Assembly: GCA_015069415.1 (NCBI GenBank) | Contig: SVIQ01000002.1 | Location: forward strand, 88,126-152,125 | Source of the DNA: Clostridiales bacterium | GTDB taxonomy: Bacteria; Bacillota; Clostridia; Christensenellales; UBA1242 | Reading direction: 5' to 3' | DNA: 64,000 bases | Part shown: piece by piece, positions 53,141-62,036 of the stretch | Layout: each line of letters opens with the position of its first letter | Position numbering within the stretch: position 1 is the stretch's first letter | Notes under the pieces: generated by a model | What the model saw: only the letters and a program-made list of their open reading frames with translations | What the model was told of the DNA's origin: nothing | Database searches by the model: none | Translations under genes and position numbers: made by a program

Positions 53141-54451
53141 ATGAAAAAATTTACTAGAATTATTTTATGCTTAATGTTGTGCGTTGTTAGTTTCATGACT
53201 ATTGCGTGCGACTCTCGTACTAAAGAAGAAAAAGCTTTTACTTATCCTACACATTCAGACGAAACCTATGGTAATGGTGGGCTAGCTGTTAGGAAAGGTG
53301 ATTATTTATACTTTGTGAATGGTTACGCAAGTTACACTTCTATGAAGAAAAAGAACGCGAAGTACTCTGTTGGTTCGCTTTTACTTGCTAAACTTGACGC
53401 AAACGGAAATGTTGTAACTGAAGAAAATGGTAATATTGATGATGATTACTATATTTCTATGTCTAAAAAGTTGTGCGGTTACGAAGCTACTGGATTGTAT
53501 GTTTTTGGAGATTATTTGTATTTTACATCTCCTTGTCAAACCGATGACAGTAAAACAGAAAAATGGGCAAAAGAAAGAGTTGATTTTTATCGTATTAAAT
53601 TAGATAAGTCTAGTAAGGTTGAAAAACTTTACACAACGGCTGTAAGTAATGAAAACTTAGAATTTTCAATTTTTGAATCTGGAAACAAAGTAGTTATCGC
53701 GACATACGAAAAAGGTGAAAGTTTAAACTCTAAAGGTGGAAAAGATGTCCTTGTGACAGTAGTGGGGAAGGCCGATCCTTCTAAAACGCAAAATGTAAAT
53801 GACGTTGTGTTTACTAGCGATTCAGTTTTGTTTTCTGTTGTTGAAGATGGAAATTATGTTGTAAAGAGAAAGGATGCTAGTGGCACTAGTGAATTTGCTG
53901 ATTTTGAAAGTTCTGTGTCATTTGAGGGTTGTACTGAAGATTATGTTTTCATTAAAAGCTCTGAAGAATTAGTTAGATACGATTTAGAAACTAAAGAATC
54001 TTTAATCATTTTTGAAGACTTTGGATACGATGAAATTGCAGTTGATCCAATGGGAAACATTGTTTTAGCTGTTTCAGAAAATGTTGTAGATTGTTATCGC
54101 AATGGTGAACTCATTGAAGGTCAATATGTTGAAGATTCTGAGGGAATTAACATTATCGGTTTAGTTCAAGGTAATTTAATTTATTACACTGATGAAGCTG
54201 AAGATGCTAACAAAATTAAAAGCATTAATTACTCAGATTTAATTGAAGGAATTGATGTTGCTCCAACAGAAATTGCAACAATTTCAAATCTAGACACTGA
54301 TCATTTTGACATTAATGAAGATTATGTTTACTTCTTTAAGACAATAGGAGATAATAAATATCTTCACAAACTTCATGTTATAAACAATTTGGACGAAGTT
54401 GAAGTTTTAGTTGGTGTTGTAAAATCTAGCGATTTAAAAGTTGTTGAATAG
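53141..54451 (+). CDS. DUF5050-like beta-propeller lipoprotein
   Basis: A 436-residue exported lipoprotein: lipobox TIAC with Cys23. The mature part opens with YGNGGLAVRKGDYLYFVNGYASY, typical of the DUF5050-type six-bladed propeller family in Bacillota, and repeats blades of the form GDYLYFTS, GNLIYYTDEAED and EDYVYFFKT. No catalytic residues are evident; such proteins are usually thought to bind ligands or partners at the cell surface. It has its own promoter and terminator. A role beside the surface-fibre proteins is possible but there is no operon link. Confidence 0.8.
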   Translation: MKKFTRIILCLMLCVVSFMTIACDSRTKEEKAFTYPTHSDETYGNGGLAVRKGDYLYFVNGYASYTSMKKKNAKYSVGSLLLAKLDANGNVVTEENGNIDDDYYISMSKKLCGYEATGLYVFGDYLYFTSPCQTDDSKTEKWAKERVDFYRIKLDKSSKVEKLYTTAVSNENLEFSIFESGNKVVIATYEKGESLNSKGGKDVLVTVVGKADPSKTQNVNDVVFTSDSVLFSVVEDGNYVVKRKDASGTSEFADFESSVSFEGCTEDYVFIKSSEELVRYDLETKESLIIFEDFGYDEIAVDPMGNIVLAVSENVVDCYRNGELIEGQYVEDSEGINIIGLVQGNLIYYTDEAEDANKIKSINYSDLIEGIDVAPTEIATISNLDTDHFDINEDYVYFFKTIGDNKYLHKLHVINNLDEVEVLVGVVKSSDLKVVE

Positions 54452-54453
54452 AT

Positions 54454-54485
54454 AAAAAGAAATAAGCGCTTGCTTATTTCTTTTT
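54454..54485. terminator. bidirectional terminator shared by convergent genes
   Basis: A perfect 14-bp stem (AAAAAGAAATAAGC / GCTTATTTCTTTTT) with loop GCTT. Its right arm contains the stop codon of the minus-strand gene. Confidence 0.88.
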
Positions 54486-55223
54486 CTTTAATAATTTTGC
54501 TTTATCTTTTTCAGCTTTTGCTTTTTGGATTTGCTCCAATTTTTCTTGTGTGTTTTTTCTAGCTAAATTGATTTTTGAAGAGTTGACAGGAGTTAATTCT
54601 TTACAGTATCTAATTAATTTACTGTTTAAATCTTCGAAATCTTCATCGGTTTTTTCTCCGCTGTGTTGATAGATTGTCATAATGTTTGTTTCAGTTTTAA
54701 TTCCGCTAAAGCAGTTAGTGTAGAAATCTCTGTCGAATGAGTAAGTAATTTTAAGCCCTGACAAATTGACACTTCTAAATTCGTCACTCACTGTTTCTAT
54801 GATATATGCCGGTTCAAGTTTTCTAAGTAAGAACTCTGGGTCAAAATTAATAGAAGACAAGAACATTCCTTTGAAACTGTCAATCAAGAATTCTTTGTGA
54901 CGTAAAATTTTGTCGTTAGGTTTGATTTGTTTTTGGAAATGTTTAGCATATATACGATAATTATATCTTGAAGAAACATTGGTTTTGTCTGTTGCCATAT
55001 TCAATTCACAGAATTTGCCTATGACGGTTTTGTATAAAATAATATTTGATTTTTCCAAGTCTTTATTTGGTGTGTCGTAATAGATAAATGTTTTTTTAAT
55101 TCTTTCTTCAAATTGCATATTATATTTTCCGAAAAAAGAATTAAGTTCGAGCACTTTCTCTCTCGACTTATAATTAAACATTTCATAACGTCTTTTTTGT
55201 TTAATTTCGTCTAATGGTCTCAT
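54474..55223 (-). CDS. CYTH-like domain protein, 249 aa
   Basis: Soluble protein with features of the CYTH/triphosphate-tunnel fold: alternating charged beta strands, FIYYDTPNKDLEKSNIILYKT (the YYDTPxxxLxxxxxxLR-type strand-turn, about 46-66), and later KLEPAYIIET and GLKITYSFDRDFY, which suit inward-facing charged strands. The N-terminal ExExK motif of catalytic CYTH enzymes is not clearly present. The C-terminus is a Lys-rich tail (QKAKAEKDKAKLLKKKK) that could bind nucleic acid or polyphosphate. AGGGGAA lies before the ATG. Function unknown; the fold assignment is tentative. Confidence 0.6.
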   Translation of the reverse strand: MRPLDEIKQKRRYEMFNYKSREKVLELNSFFGKYNMQFEERIKKTFIYYDTPNKDLEKSNIILYKTVIGKFCELNMATDKTNVSSRYNYRIYAKHFQKQIKPNDKILRHKEFLIDSFKGMFLSSINFDPEFLLRKLEPAYIIETVSDEFRSVNLSGLKITYSFDRDFYTNCFSGIKTETNIMTIYQHSGEKTDEDFEDLNSKLIRYCKELTPVNSSKINLARKNTQEKLEQIQKAKAEKDKAKLLKKKK

Positions 55224-55301
55224 AATTTCCCCTGTTTATATTAGTTTAGATAAAATACGAAAAAAAATCAAGAAATTGTAGTCTTTTTTTATTTTTTTTG
55301 C

Positions 55302-55307
55302 TATAAT
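55302..55307 (+). promoter_or_regulatory. -10 box of the RsmF-like gene, predicted leaderless
   Basis: TATAAT ending 6 bases before the ATG at 55314; no Shine-Dalgarno and only a weak -35 candidate (TTGTAG at 55276). Confidence 0.6.
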
Positions 55308-55313
55308 TTTTGC

Positions 55314-56618
55314 ATGTTAAATTTTAATCCTTTGTTTTTAGAGAGGATGAAAGATATTCTTTCGTCTGATTATGAAAAATTTTTAGAAAGTTTAAACCAA
55401 GAAAAAGAAAATGCAATATATGTAAATAGTAATAAGATATCTAAAGAAAAATTCCTTTCTTTATGTGATTTTTCAGTTGAGCAAATTCCTTATGAAACTA
55501 ATGGATTTTATGTTGACCATGAGAAAAAAGGAAGGCATCCTCTTCATCATGCAGGCGCTTTTTATTGCCAAGAACCAAGTGCTATGTTTACAGTTAATTC
55601 TTTTTCTTTTCGAGGAGATGAAAAGGTTTTAGATTTGTGTGCTTCTCCTGGAGGGAAGACAATCCAAATAGCAAACAGAATTCCAAATGGCGCACTTGTG
55701 TCAAATGAATATGTTAAATCAAGAAGTGAAATTCTTTATTCGAATGTTGAACGTATGGGGTTAAAGAATGTAATGATTACAAATGAAACTCCAGAGAATT
55801 TGGCTAGCGCTTATGGAGATTGTTTTGATGTTGTTCTAGTAGATGCACCATGCAGTGGAGAGGGTATGTTTAGGCGCGGTGAAAAAGTGGTCGAAGAGTG
55901 GAACGAAGGGATTAATGAAAAATGCGCGCTTCGTCAGTCTGAAATTTTAAAGCATGCTGACAAAATGTTAAAACAGGGCGGAACTCTCATCTATTCAACA
56001 TGCACATATTCCAAAGTTGAGAATGAGGATGTTGTTACCAATTTCGCTAATGCTTTTGGGTATGAATTCATTAACATTGATTATAATCTCCCTAGAGGAA
56101 TAGGTTTAAAAGAAAGTGTTAGACTTTATCCCCATTTAGTTAGAGGAGAGGGTCAATTTGTTGCAGTTTTAAAGAAGAAAAGCGAAAACTTGAGTGAAAC
56201 AACTAGAAATTTGCCTTTGAAAGAAAATAAAAAAGTTTATGAAAAACTTAAAAGTTTCTTAACATTTGATGAAAAAGTGTATGATTTTAAAAATTTTTCA
56301 TATTTTTTAGTAGACGAAGATTTAGTAAAACGTAATGTTAATTACGTTTCAATCGGTGTTCGTGTTGGGGAAATGAAAAACAATAACTTTTTCCCGCATC
56401 ATTACCTTTTCTCAGCGTTAGGAACAAAGTTTAAGAATCAGTTGAATTTGAGTTTGAACGATAAACGCGCGTCGTCTTTTCTTAAAGGAGATGTTCTTGA
56501 ATTTGAAGGCGATGGATATGGGTGTGTTTTGATAGAAGGATTGCCTATAGGTGGCTTTAAAATGTCTGATGGTAAATTTAAAAATCATTATCCAAAAGGC
56601 TTAAGAAACTTCAAATAA
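55314..56618 (+). CDS. rsmF: RsmF/YebU-type rRNA (cytosine-C5) methyltransferase
   Basis: A SAM-dependent m5C methyltransferase of the NOL1/NOP2/Sun family that modifies 16S rRNA. In the 434 residues: an N-terminal domain, SAM motif I VLDLCASPGGKT (105-116), motif IV VDAPCSGEG with Cys180, and motif VI STCTYS with the attacking Cys230. The C-terminal part (about 345-434) has the RsmF extension and a PUA-like end (FPHHYLFSALG, GLPIGGFKMSDGKFKNHYPKGLR). The exact rRNA site cannot be told from sequence. The gene is monocistronic and predicted leaderless. Confidence 0.9.
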   Translation: MLNFNPLFLERMKDILSSDYEKFLESLNQEKENAIYVNSNKISKEKFLSLCDFSVEQIPYETNGFYVDHEKKGRHPLHHAGAFYCQEPSAMFTVNSFSFRGDEKVLDLCASPGGKTIQIANRIPNGALVSNEYVKSRSEILYSNVERMGLKNVMITNETPENLASAYGDCFDVVLVDAPCSGEGMFRRGEKVVEEWNEGINEKCALRQSEILKHADKMLKQGGTLIYSTCTYSKVENEDVVTNFANAFGYEFINIDYNLPRGIGLKESVRLYPHLVRGEGQFVAVLKKKSENLSETTRNLPLKENKKVYEKLKSFLTFDEKVYDFKNFSYFLVDEDLVKRNVNYVSIGVRVGEMKNNNFFPHHYLFSALGTKFKNQLNLSLNDKRASSFLKGDVLEFEGDGYGCVLIEGLPIGGFKMSDGKFKNHYPKGLRNFK

Positions 56619-56681
56619 TGTAAAATTTGCCCTATTTTTTAAGAAATTTAAAAAATTTTATAAGTTTTTTTGAAAAAGGTA

Positions 56682-56710
56682 TTGAAAAATTATAAGTTTT
56701 GCGATATAAT
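56682..56710 (+). promoter_or_regulatory. SigA-type promoter
   Basis: TTGAAA, 17-base spacer, TATAAT; AAGGAG precedes the ATG at 56744. Confidence 0.85.
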
Positions 56711-56743
56711 ACAAAAGAAAAAATTTTCTTAAAGGAGTGAAAT

Positions 56744-58132
56744 ATGCAAGCGGGAATGGCATTAGTTAGTATTTTAGCTGTAATTTTAATCATTTTAGTT
56801 GGTGGAGGTTTGATTGCTTTCATTGCTCATATGATTATCGGTGCGTTCGACAATGAAAAAGAAAAAGAGGTTAAGGTTGAACAAACTGAAAACAGCACTG
56901 TATCTTACGAAGAATATAAGAAAAATGAACAAGCTAAAGAAAAAGAGTTTGATTTTGCTGAAATTGAGAAGGCAAAAGCTGAAGAAGAAAAGAAAGTGGC
57001 TGAAGAATCAACTGTTGACATCTTTAAACTTGACGATGAATTAAATGATGACGAACTAGAAAAGATTGAGGATAGACTTAAAACTGCTGCTGAAAAAGGC
57101 GAAGATGACGTAGATCTTGATGCAATTTTAAAAGATATCAACACAACAGTTTTAGAAGAAACAAATGAAGCTGAAGCTGGTGAAACTGTTGAAATGGATG
57201 AGACTTTAAAGAGTTACAGTATTGACAAGGCTATGGAAGAACTTGATAAAGACGATGAAGTTGAGGATTCTGACGCAGAATTAACAAAACTTTTACAAGA
57301 TCTTGAAAATCTCGAGGATGAAATTGAAGAAACTGAAAAAGTTGAAGAAGTTCTTGAGGAAAAAGACGAAGAAGTTAAAGTTGAAGAAACTAAAGAAGAA
57401 ATCGTTGAAGAAGTAAAAGAAGAAACTGCAACTGAAGAAGTAGAGACAGAAGAAGTTGTTACTGAAGACGTTGAAGTTGAAACTGAAGATGAAGACGATG
57501 ACGACGAAGATAAGGGCGAAACTATAGAACTTGAAGAAAAAGATGAAGAAGTTGAAATCGTTGAAGAAGTAAAAGAAGAAAAAGCAGAAGATGAAGTTAG
57601 CGCAGAAAAGCAAGAAATCGAAAGACTTAAAAAGCAACTTGAAGAAATGAATCGTCAACTTGAAGAGGCTAGAAGTTCTAAACTTGAAGTTGTTACAATT
57701 GACGCTACAGAAGAAGATTGTTTAGCTCGTTTGGCTGTTTTGGAAGAAAGACTTAAAAATGCTAAACGTGATTACAAAATCAATATGAAAGAATATCGTC
57801 CGCTTAAGAAAGTTATGGCTGACTATGAAAGATATCAAACAAAACTTAGAAGAAAAGATGCTATTGTTGCTAAGAAGAAAGTTGCTTTATACGGTGTAAA
57901 TAATTACGTAGACATCGACAAAGAAAAAGCTGAAAAATTAGCTAACGATTTAGAGCTTTTGGACGGTTTGAGATTGAGTGTTTCTCACTGCGAAGAAGTT
58001 ATTAATGCAAACAAAGACAGATTCCCAGTTCTTCAACATACTAACAAAATCCTTGAGGAACAAATTGCTCATATTGAAAGTGACATTGCTTTAACTCAAG
58101 CTACACTTGAAAAGATAAGAAACAAAAAGTAA
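56744..58132 (+). CDS. membrane-anchored acidic coiled-coil protein, 462 aa
   Basis: Not recognised by family. One N-terminal membrane helix (about 5-31) is followed by a very acidic low-complexity region rich in Glu, Val and Lys (about 40-290, with EEVKEE-type repeats). A regular coiled coil and helical domain follows (about 285-462, starting near EIERLKKQLEEMNRQLEEA). The short N-terminus suggests the bulk is cytoplasmic, as in EzrA- or ZipA-like scaffold proteins, but no specific similarity is seen. It has a consensus promoter and ribosome binding site, abundant codons, and lies directly before secA with its own terminator. Confidence 0.8.
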   Translation: MQAGMALVSILAVILIILVGGGLIAFIAHMIIGAFDNEKEKEVKVEQTENSTVSYEEYKKNEQAKEKEFDFAEIEKAKAEEEKKVAEESTVDIFKLDDELNDDELEKIEDRLKTAAEKGEDDVDLDAILKDINTTVLEETNEAEAGETVEMDETLKSYSIDKAMEELDKDDEVEDSDAELTKLLQDLENLEDEIEETEKVEEVLEEKDEEVKVEETKEEIVEEVKEETATEEVETEEVVTEDVEVETEDEDDDDEDKGETIELEEKDEEVEIVEEVKEEKAEDEVSAEKQEIERLKKQLEEMNRQLEEARSSKLEVVTIDATEEDCLARLAVLEERLKNAKRDYKINMKEYRPLKKVMADYERYQTKLRRKDAIVAKKKVALYGVNNYVDIDKEKAEKLANDLELLDGLRLSVSHCEEVINANKDRFPVLQHTNKILEEQIAHIESDIALTQATLEKIRNKK

Positions 58133-58160
58133 AATCGACATTGTCGATTTTCTTTTTTAT
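58131..58160 (+). terminator. Rho-independent terminator
   Basis: Stem AAAATCGAC / GTCGATTTT with loop ATT, followed by TCTTTTTT. Confidence 0.85.
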
Positions 58161-58220
58161 TTTTAAACAAAATTCTTGTTCATTTTCGTGTTTTATAGTT
58201 CCAATATACCCTATAATTAC

Positions 58221-58249
58221 TAGACAAAATTGTTAAAATTTGTTATTAT
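58221..58249 (+). promoter_or_regulatory. promoter of secA
   Basis: TAGACA, 17-base spacer, TATTAT; AAAGGA lies 6 bases before the ATG at 58273. Confidence 0.65.
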
Positions 58250-58272
58250 ATTCAGTAATTAAAGGATTGATT

Positions 58273-60969
58273 ATGGGACTTTTTTCTTATTTATTTGCTT
58301 CTGACAACAAACGAAGCCTTATGAAAATCGAAAAGATTATTAGTGAAATTGATGCTAAAGAAGAGCATTACAAACAAATGTCTGACGACGAACTTAGAGG
58401 TCAAACAGACATTTTGAAGAATAGATACAAAAACGGAGAAACGCTTGATCAGCTTTTACCTGATGCTTTTGCTGTGGTAAGAGAAGCGTCTACTCGAGTT
58501 TTAGGTCTTAGACATTTCCATGTTCAACTTATTGGTGGTGTGGTTTTGCATCAAGGACGTATCGCCGAAATGAGAACTGGTGAAGGTAAAACTTTGACTG
58601 CTACAACAGCTGTGTATTTAAATGCTTTAAGTGGTGAAAATGTACACGTTATTACTGTCAATGAATATCTTGCAACTTCTCAAGCTGAGGCTATGGGTAA
58701 ACTTTACAAATTTTTAGGTTTGACTATTGGTTGTACCTTGACTGGACAAAGTCCAGAAGAGAAAAAACAAGCTTATCTTTGCGACATTACATATGGAACA
58801 AACAATGAGTTTGGTTTTGATTATCTTCGCGACAACATGCAAGTTGAAAAGAAATACAAAGTTCAACGTGGACATAATTTCTGTATTGTCGATGAGGTTG
58901 ACTCAATTTTAATTGATGAGGCAAGAACTCCGCTTATTATCTCTGGAGCTGGTGGAAAAACAAGTGAAATGTATGAAAAGGCAGATCGCTTTGTAAAGAG
59001 ATTGAAAGCTGAAGATGTTGACATTGACATAAAACACAAACAAATTCGTTTGGTAGAAAGTGGTGTTGAAAAGGCTGAAAATTACTTTAATTTAGAGAAT
59101 TTAGCAGATGTTGGAAACCTTGAAATTAACCATCATATTAACAATGCATTGAGAGCAAATTTCATTATGAAACGTGACATTAATTACATTGTAAAAGATG
59201 GAGAAATTTTAATTGTTGACGAATTTACTGGCCGTGTAATGCAAGGAAGACGTTATTCTGACGGATTGCATCAAGCAATTGAAGCTAAGGAAAATGTAAA
59301 GATTAAAGATGAAAACAAAACTCTTGCGACTATTACTCTTCAAAATTACTTCAAACTTTACTCAAAACTTAGCGGTATGACTGGTACTGCTAAAACTGAA
59401 GAAACAGAATTTAACAAAATATACAATCTTGACGTTGTTACTATCCCGACTAATAAACCTGTTCAAAGAATTGATGAACAAGATATGATTTTCTTCACAG
59501 AAGAAGCTAAATTTAAGGCTATTGTTGAAGAAATTAAGGATAAGTATGAAAAGGGGCAACCTATTCTTGTTGGTACTGCGTCAGTTGAAAAATCTGAACG
59601 TATTAGTAGTGACATTAAAAAGTTAGGTATTCCTCACAATCTTTTGAATGCTAAAAATCACGAATTAGAAAGTCAAATCGTAGCACAATCTGGACGTATC
59701 AAAAGTGTTACTATCGCTACAAATATGGCTGGACGTGGTACAGATATTTTGTTGGGTGGTAACCCTGAATTTTTGGCGAAACAAAAATTAGTAAATGAAA
59801 ATGTTGAGCCTCAAATGATTGAAAAAATCACAACATATAACTCAAGTTTAACAGAAGAAGAACAAGCTGTAAAAGATAAATATGACAAATATTTTGCGGA
59901 CTTCAAAAAAGTAACTGACGAAGAAAAACAAAAGGTTATTGAGCTTGGAGGATTGCATATCTTAGGTACAGAAAGGCATGAATCTCGTCGTATTGACAAT
60001 CAGTTGCGTGGTCGTGCTGGTCGTCAAGGAGATCCGGGTAGTAGTATTTTCTTCATCTCGCTCGAAGATGACCTTCCTCAAAGATTTGGTGAAGACAGAA
60101 TGAAAAACTGGTTTGCTCTTGCATTTAGAGGAAATGAAGACATGCCTTTACAATCTAGAATTTTGACAAAATTCTTTGAATCTGCACAAAAGAAAGTTGA
60201 GGCGATGAACTTTGGTATTCGTAAAAACGTGTTAGAGTACGATGATGTTTTGAACAAACAACGTCAAATTATCTACAATGAAAGAGATAGAGTTCTAGAC
60301 GGTGTTGATATTCATCCTCAAATTCTTGAAATGTTAAAAGATTACATTAAAGAAATGTGTCAAATTTACCTTGATGAAAACAAACCTAGTTATGAATGGG
60401 ATTTAAAACCTTTAAACGATGAAATTGAAACAAAATTATTGGATAAGGGAACAAACATTGTAACAGAGGAACTTGTTGAAGATAAGGATATTGAAGAAGT
60501 TTCGCTTGCTCTTTATGAAAAATTACGTGATATCTATGAAGAAAAAATTGGAGAAGTTAAGAAATTAGGAATTGATTTCTCAATTTTGGAAAGAGATAGA
60601 TTGTTAAGAGTTGTTGATAAGTTCTGGACTGATCATATTGATGCTATGAATACCTTAAGAAATGAAATTGGAATTTTAGCTTACGGTCAAAAAGATCCTG
60701 TAGTTGCATACAAAAATCAAGGATTTGAAATGTTTGACAGAATGATTAGCGATATTCGTGAACATACGTCTTCACAATTATTCAGAGCAAAAATTAAGAT
60801 CAATGTAATTCCTACAATGCCAAAAGGTCCTGTTGCATTAGGTAATACTAATAAAAATGAAAATGGGGCAAAAAAAGCTAGTACAGCGCACATCGGACGT
60901 AATGATTTGTGTAGTTGCGGAAGTGGTAAAAAATATAAAAATTGCTGTATGTTAAAAGATGATAAATAA
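58273..60969 (+). CDS. secA: preprotein translocase ATPase SecA
   Basis: The motor of the Sec export pathway, at the inner face of the membrane; it would export the lipoproteins and SipW substrates of this window. 898 residues. Walker A MRTGEGKT (100-107), Walker B with VDEVDSILIDEARTPL, SGMTGTAKTEETEF, NMAGRGTDI and QLRGRAGRQGDPG helicase motifs, and the C-terminal zinc/SecB-type tail CSCGSGKKYKNCC. ATG at 58273 is chosen over the in-frame upstream ATG at 58240 since MGLFSYLF follows AAAGGA and the earlier start overlaps the promoter. A terminator follows. Confidence 0.97.
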   Translation: MGLFSYLFASDNKRSLMKIEKIISEIDAKEEHYKQMSDDELRGQTDILKNRYKNGETLDQLLPDAFAVVREASTRVLGLRHFHVQLIGGVVLHQGRIAEMRTGEGKTLTATTAVYLNALSGENVHVITVNEYLATSQAEAMGKLYKFLGLTIGCTLTGQSPEEKKQAYLCDITYGTNNEFGFDYLRDNMQVEKKYKVQRGHNFCIVDEVDSILIDEARTPLIISGAGGKTSEMYEKADRFVKRLKAEDVDIDIKHKQIRLVESGVEKAENYFNLENLADVGNLEINHHINNALRANFIMKRDINYIVKDGEILIVDEFTGRVMQGRRYSDGLHQAIEAKENVKIKDENKTLATITLQNYFKLYSKLSGMTGTAKTEETEFNKIYNLDVVTIPTNKPVQRIDEQDMIFFTEEAKFKAIVEEIKDKYEKGQPILVGTASVEKSERISSDIKKLGIPHNLLNAKNHELESQIVAQSGRIKSVTIATNMAGRGTDILLGGNPEFLAKQKLVNENVEPQMIEKITTYNSSLTEEEQAVKDKYDKYFADFKKVTDEEKQKVIELGGLHILGTERHESRRIDNQLRGRAGRQGDPGSSIFFISLEDDLPQRFGEDRMKNWFALAFRGNEDMPLQSRILTKFFESAQKKVEAMNFGIRKNVLEYDDVLNKQRQIIYNERDRVLDGVDIHPQILEMLKDYIKEMCQIYLDENKPSYEWDLKPLNDEIETKLLDKGTNIVTEELVEDKDIEEVSLALYEKLRDIYEEKIGEVKKLGIDFSILERDRLLRVVDKFWTDHIDAMNTLRNEIGILAYGQKDPVVAYKNQGFEMFDRMISDIREHTSSQLFRAKIKINVIPTMPKGPVALGNTNKNENGAKKASTAHIGRNDLCSCGSGKKYKNCCMLKDDK

Positions 60970-60976
60970 TAATTTT

Positions 60977-61010
60977 ATCCACAATTGTAAAATAATTGTG
61001 GATTTTTTTA
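60977..61010 (+). terminator. Rho-independent terminator after secA
   Basis: A 10-bp stem (ATCCACAATT / AATTGTGGAT) with an 8-base loop and a T-tract. Confidence 0.85.
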
Positions 61011-61170
61011 TTTAATAATAATTATTAAAAATTAATTAAATTTTCAAAATAAAATGTAAAATTAATTAAAAAATATGATTTTTTATTAATTATTAATAAA
61101 ATTTTAAATATTTCTATTTATTTTATTATTTTTTCCTATTAAATAAATGTTTTTAAAATATTGCAAATAT

Positions 61171-61199
61171 TTGCTAAAAATTTAAAGTTGGTGTATAAT
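61171..61199 (+). promoter_or_regulatory. promoter of the patatin gene, predicted leaderless
   Basis: TTGCTA, 17-base spacer, TATAAT, then 6 bases to the ATG at 61206. It lies inside the longest possible reading frame and so decides the start. Confidence 0.75.
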
Positions 61200-61205
61200 A
61201 ATTTT

Positions 61206-62036
61206 ATGGGATTAAGAAATTTTTTAAAAACGCGTAAAGCGAATAAATTTAGAAAGAAAAATAAAATAGGTCTTTGTTTAAGTGGAGGCGGAGCTAGAGG
61301 TTTTTGCTATCTTGGTGCTTTCAAAGCTTTAGAAGAAAACGGTATAGTTTTTGATGCGGTGGCTGGGTGCAGTACCGGAAGTGTTTTTGGGGCACTTTAT
61401 GCGTCTGGAATGACAGCTGATGAAATGTTGAAAAAAGGTGAAAATATAAAAACAAAAGATTTTAGAAATTCCAAGCTTGGATTTTTACCTTCTAAAATGG
61501 ATAGGCTACATGATTTAATTGAAGCATCTATACCTGTTAAGAAAATTGAAGAATTAAAAATTCCGTATTATGCTGTTGCTGTTGATTTAAAAACTGGGAA
61601 AGAAGAGCATTTTTCTGAAGGAAACTTAGCAAGTATAATTACTGGAAGTTGTGCAATACCAGGAGTTTTTGTTCCTGTGAAATATAAAAATATGACATTA
61701 ATTGACGGTGGAGTTTCAAACAATATTCCTGCCGATGTTTTGAAAATGAACGGATGTGATTATGTTGTGACAATTGATTGTAATTGTACAAGGGGAGGAG
61801 GAACATCTAGTTCAAACATTATTAATCAATTCTTTACAAGCATAGGAATTATGATGGTTAACAATTCTAAACGCGGACAAAAGTGTAGTGATATTATTAT
61901 TTGTCCAGATATGAAGCGATTTAGTTCGTTAAAAATTGTAAGCAAAGAAGAAATGATTGAAGAAGGTTACAAGGCGACAATGGAGAAAATGCCGGAAATA
62001 TTAAAATTATTTAATGGAGAAATAAGAAAAAAATAA
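61206..62036 (+). CDS. patatin-like phospholipase (RssA/NTE type)
   Basis: A 276-residue patatin-family serine lipase or esterase. The oxyanion-hole loop is LSGGGARGFCYLG (25-37), the nucleophile Ser56 is in GCSTG (54-58), and the Asp of the catalytic dyad is Asp167 in LIDGGVSNNIP. The basic N-terminus (KTRKANKFRKKNK) could bring it to the membrane. An upstream in-frame ATG (61161) is rejected because the -10 box lies between it and the chosen start. The stop overlaps the next ATG (TAATG), so it is coupled to the metallo-beta-lactamase gene. The substrate is unknown, probably phospholipid or lysophospholipid. Confidence 0.9.
   Translation: MGLRNFLKTRKANKFRKKNKIGLCLSGGGARGFCYLGAFKALEENGIVFDAVAGCSTGSVFGALYASGMTADEMLKKGENIKTKDFRNSKLGFLPSKMDRLHDLIEASIPVKKIEELKIPYYAVAVDLKTGKEEHFSEGNLASIITGSCAIPGVFVPVKYKNMTLIDGGVSNNIPADVLKMNGCDYVVTIDCNCTRGGGTSSSNIINQFFTSIGIMMVNNSKRGQKCSDIIICPDMKRFSSLKIVSKEEMIEEGYKATMEKMPEILKLFNGEIRKK

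Noticed and set aside
57293-57658. A 121-residue minus-strand frame of mostly Phe, Asn and Ser
   Set aside because: It is the mirror of the Glu/Lys-rich low-complexity part of the acidic coiled-coil protein.
61161-61205. Upstream in-frame ATG for the patatin gene
   Set aside because: The promoter -35 and -10 boxes lie between this ATG and the next, and the extra residues add nothing to the conserved fold.
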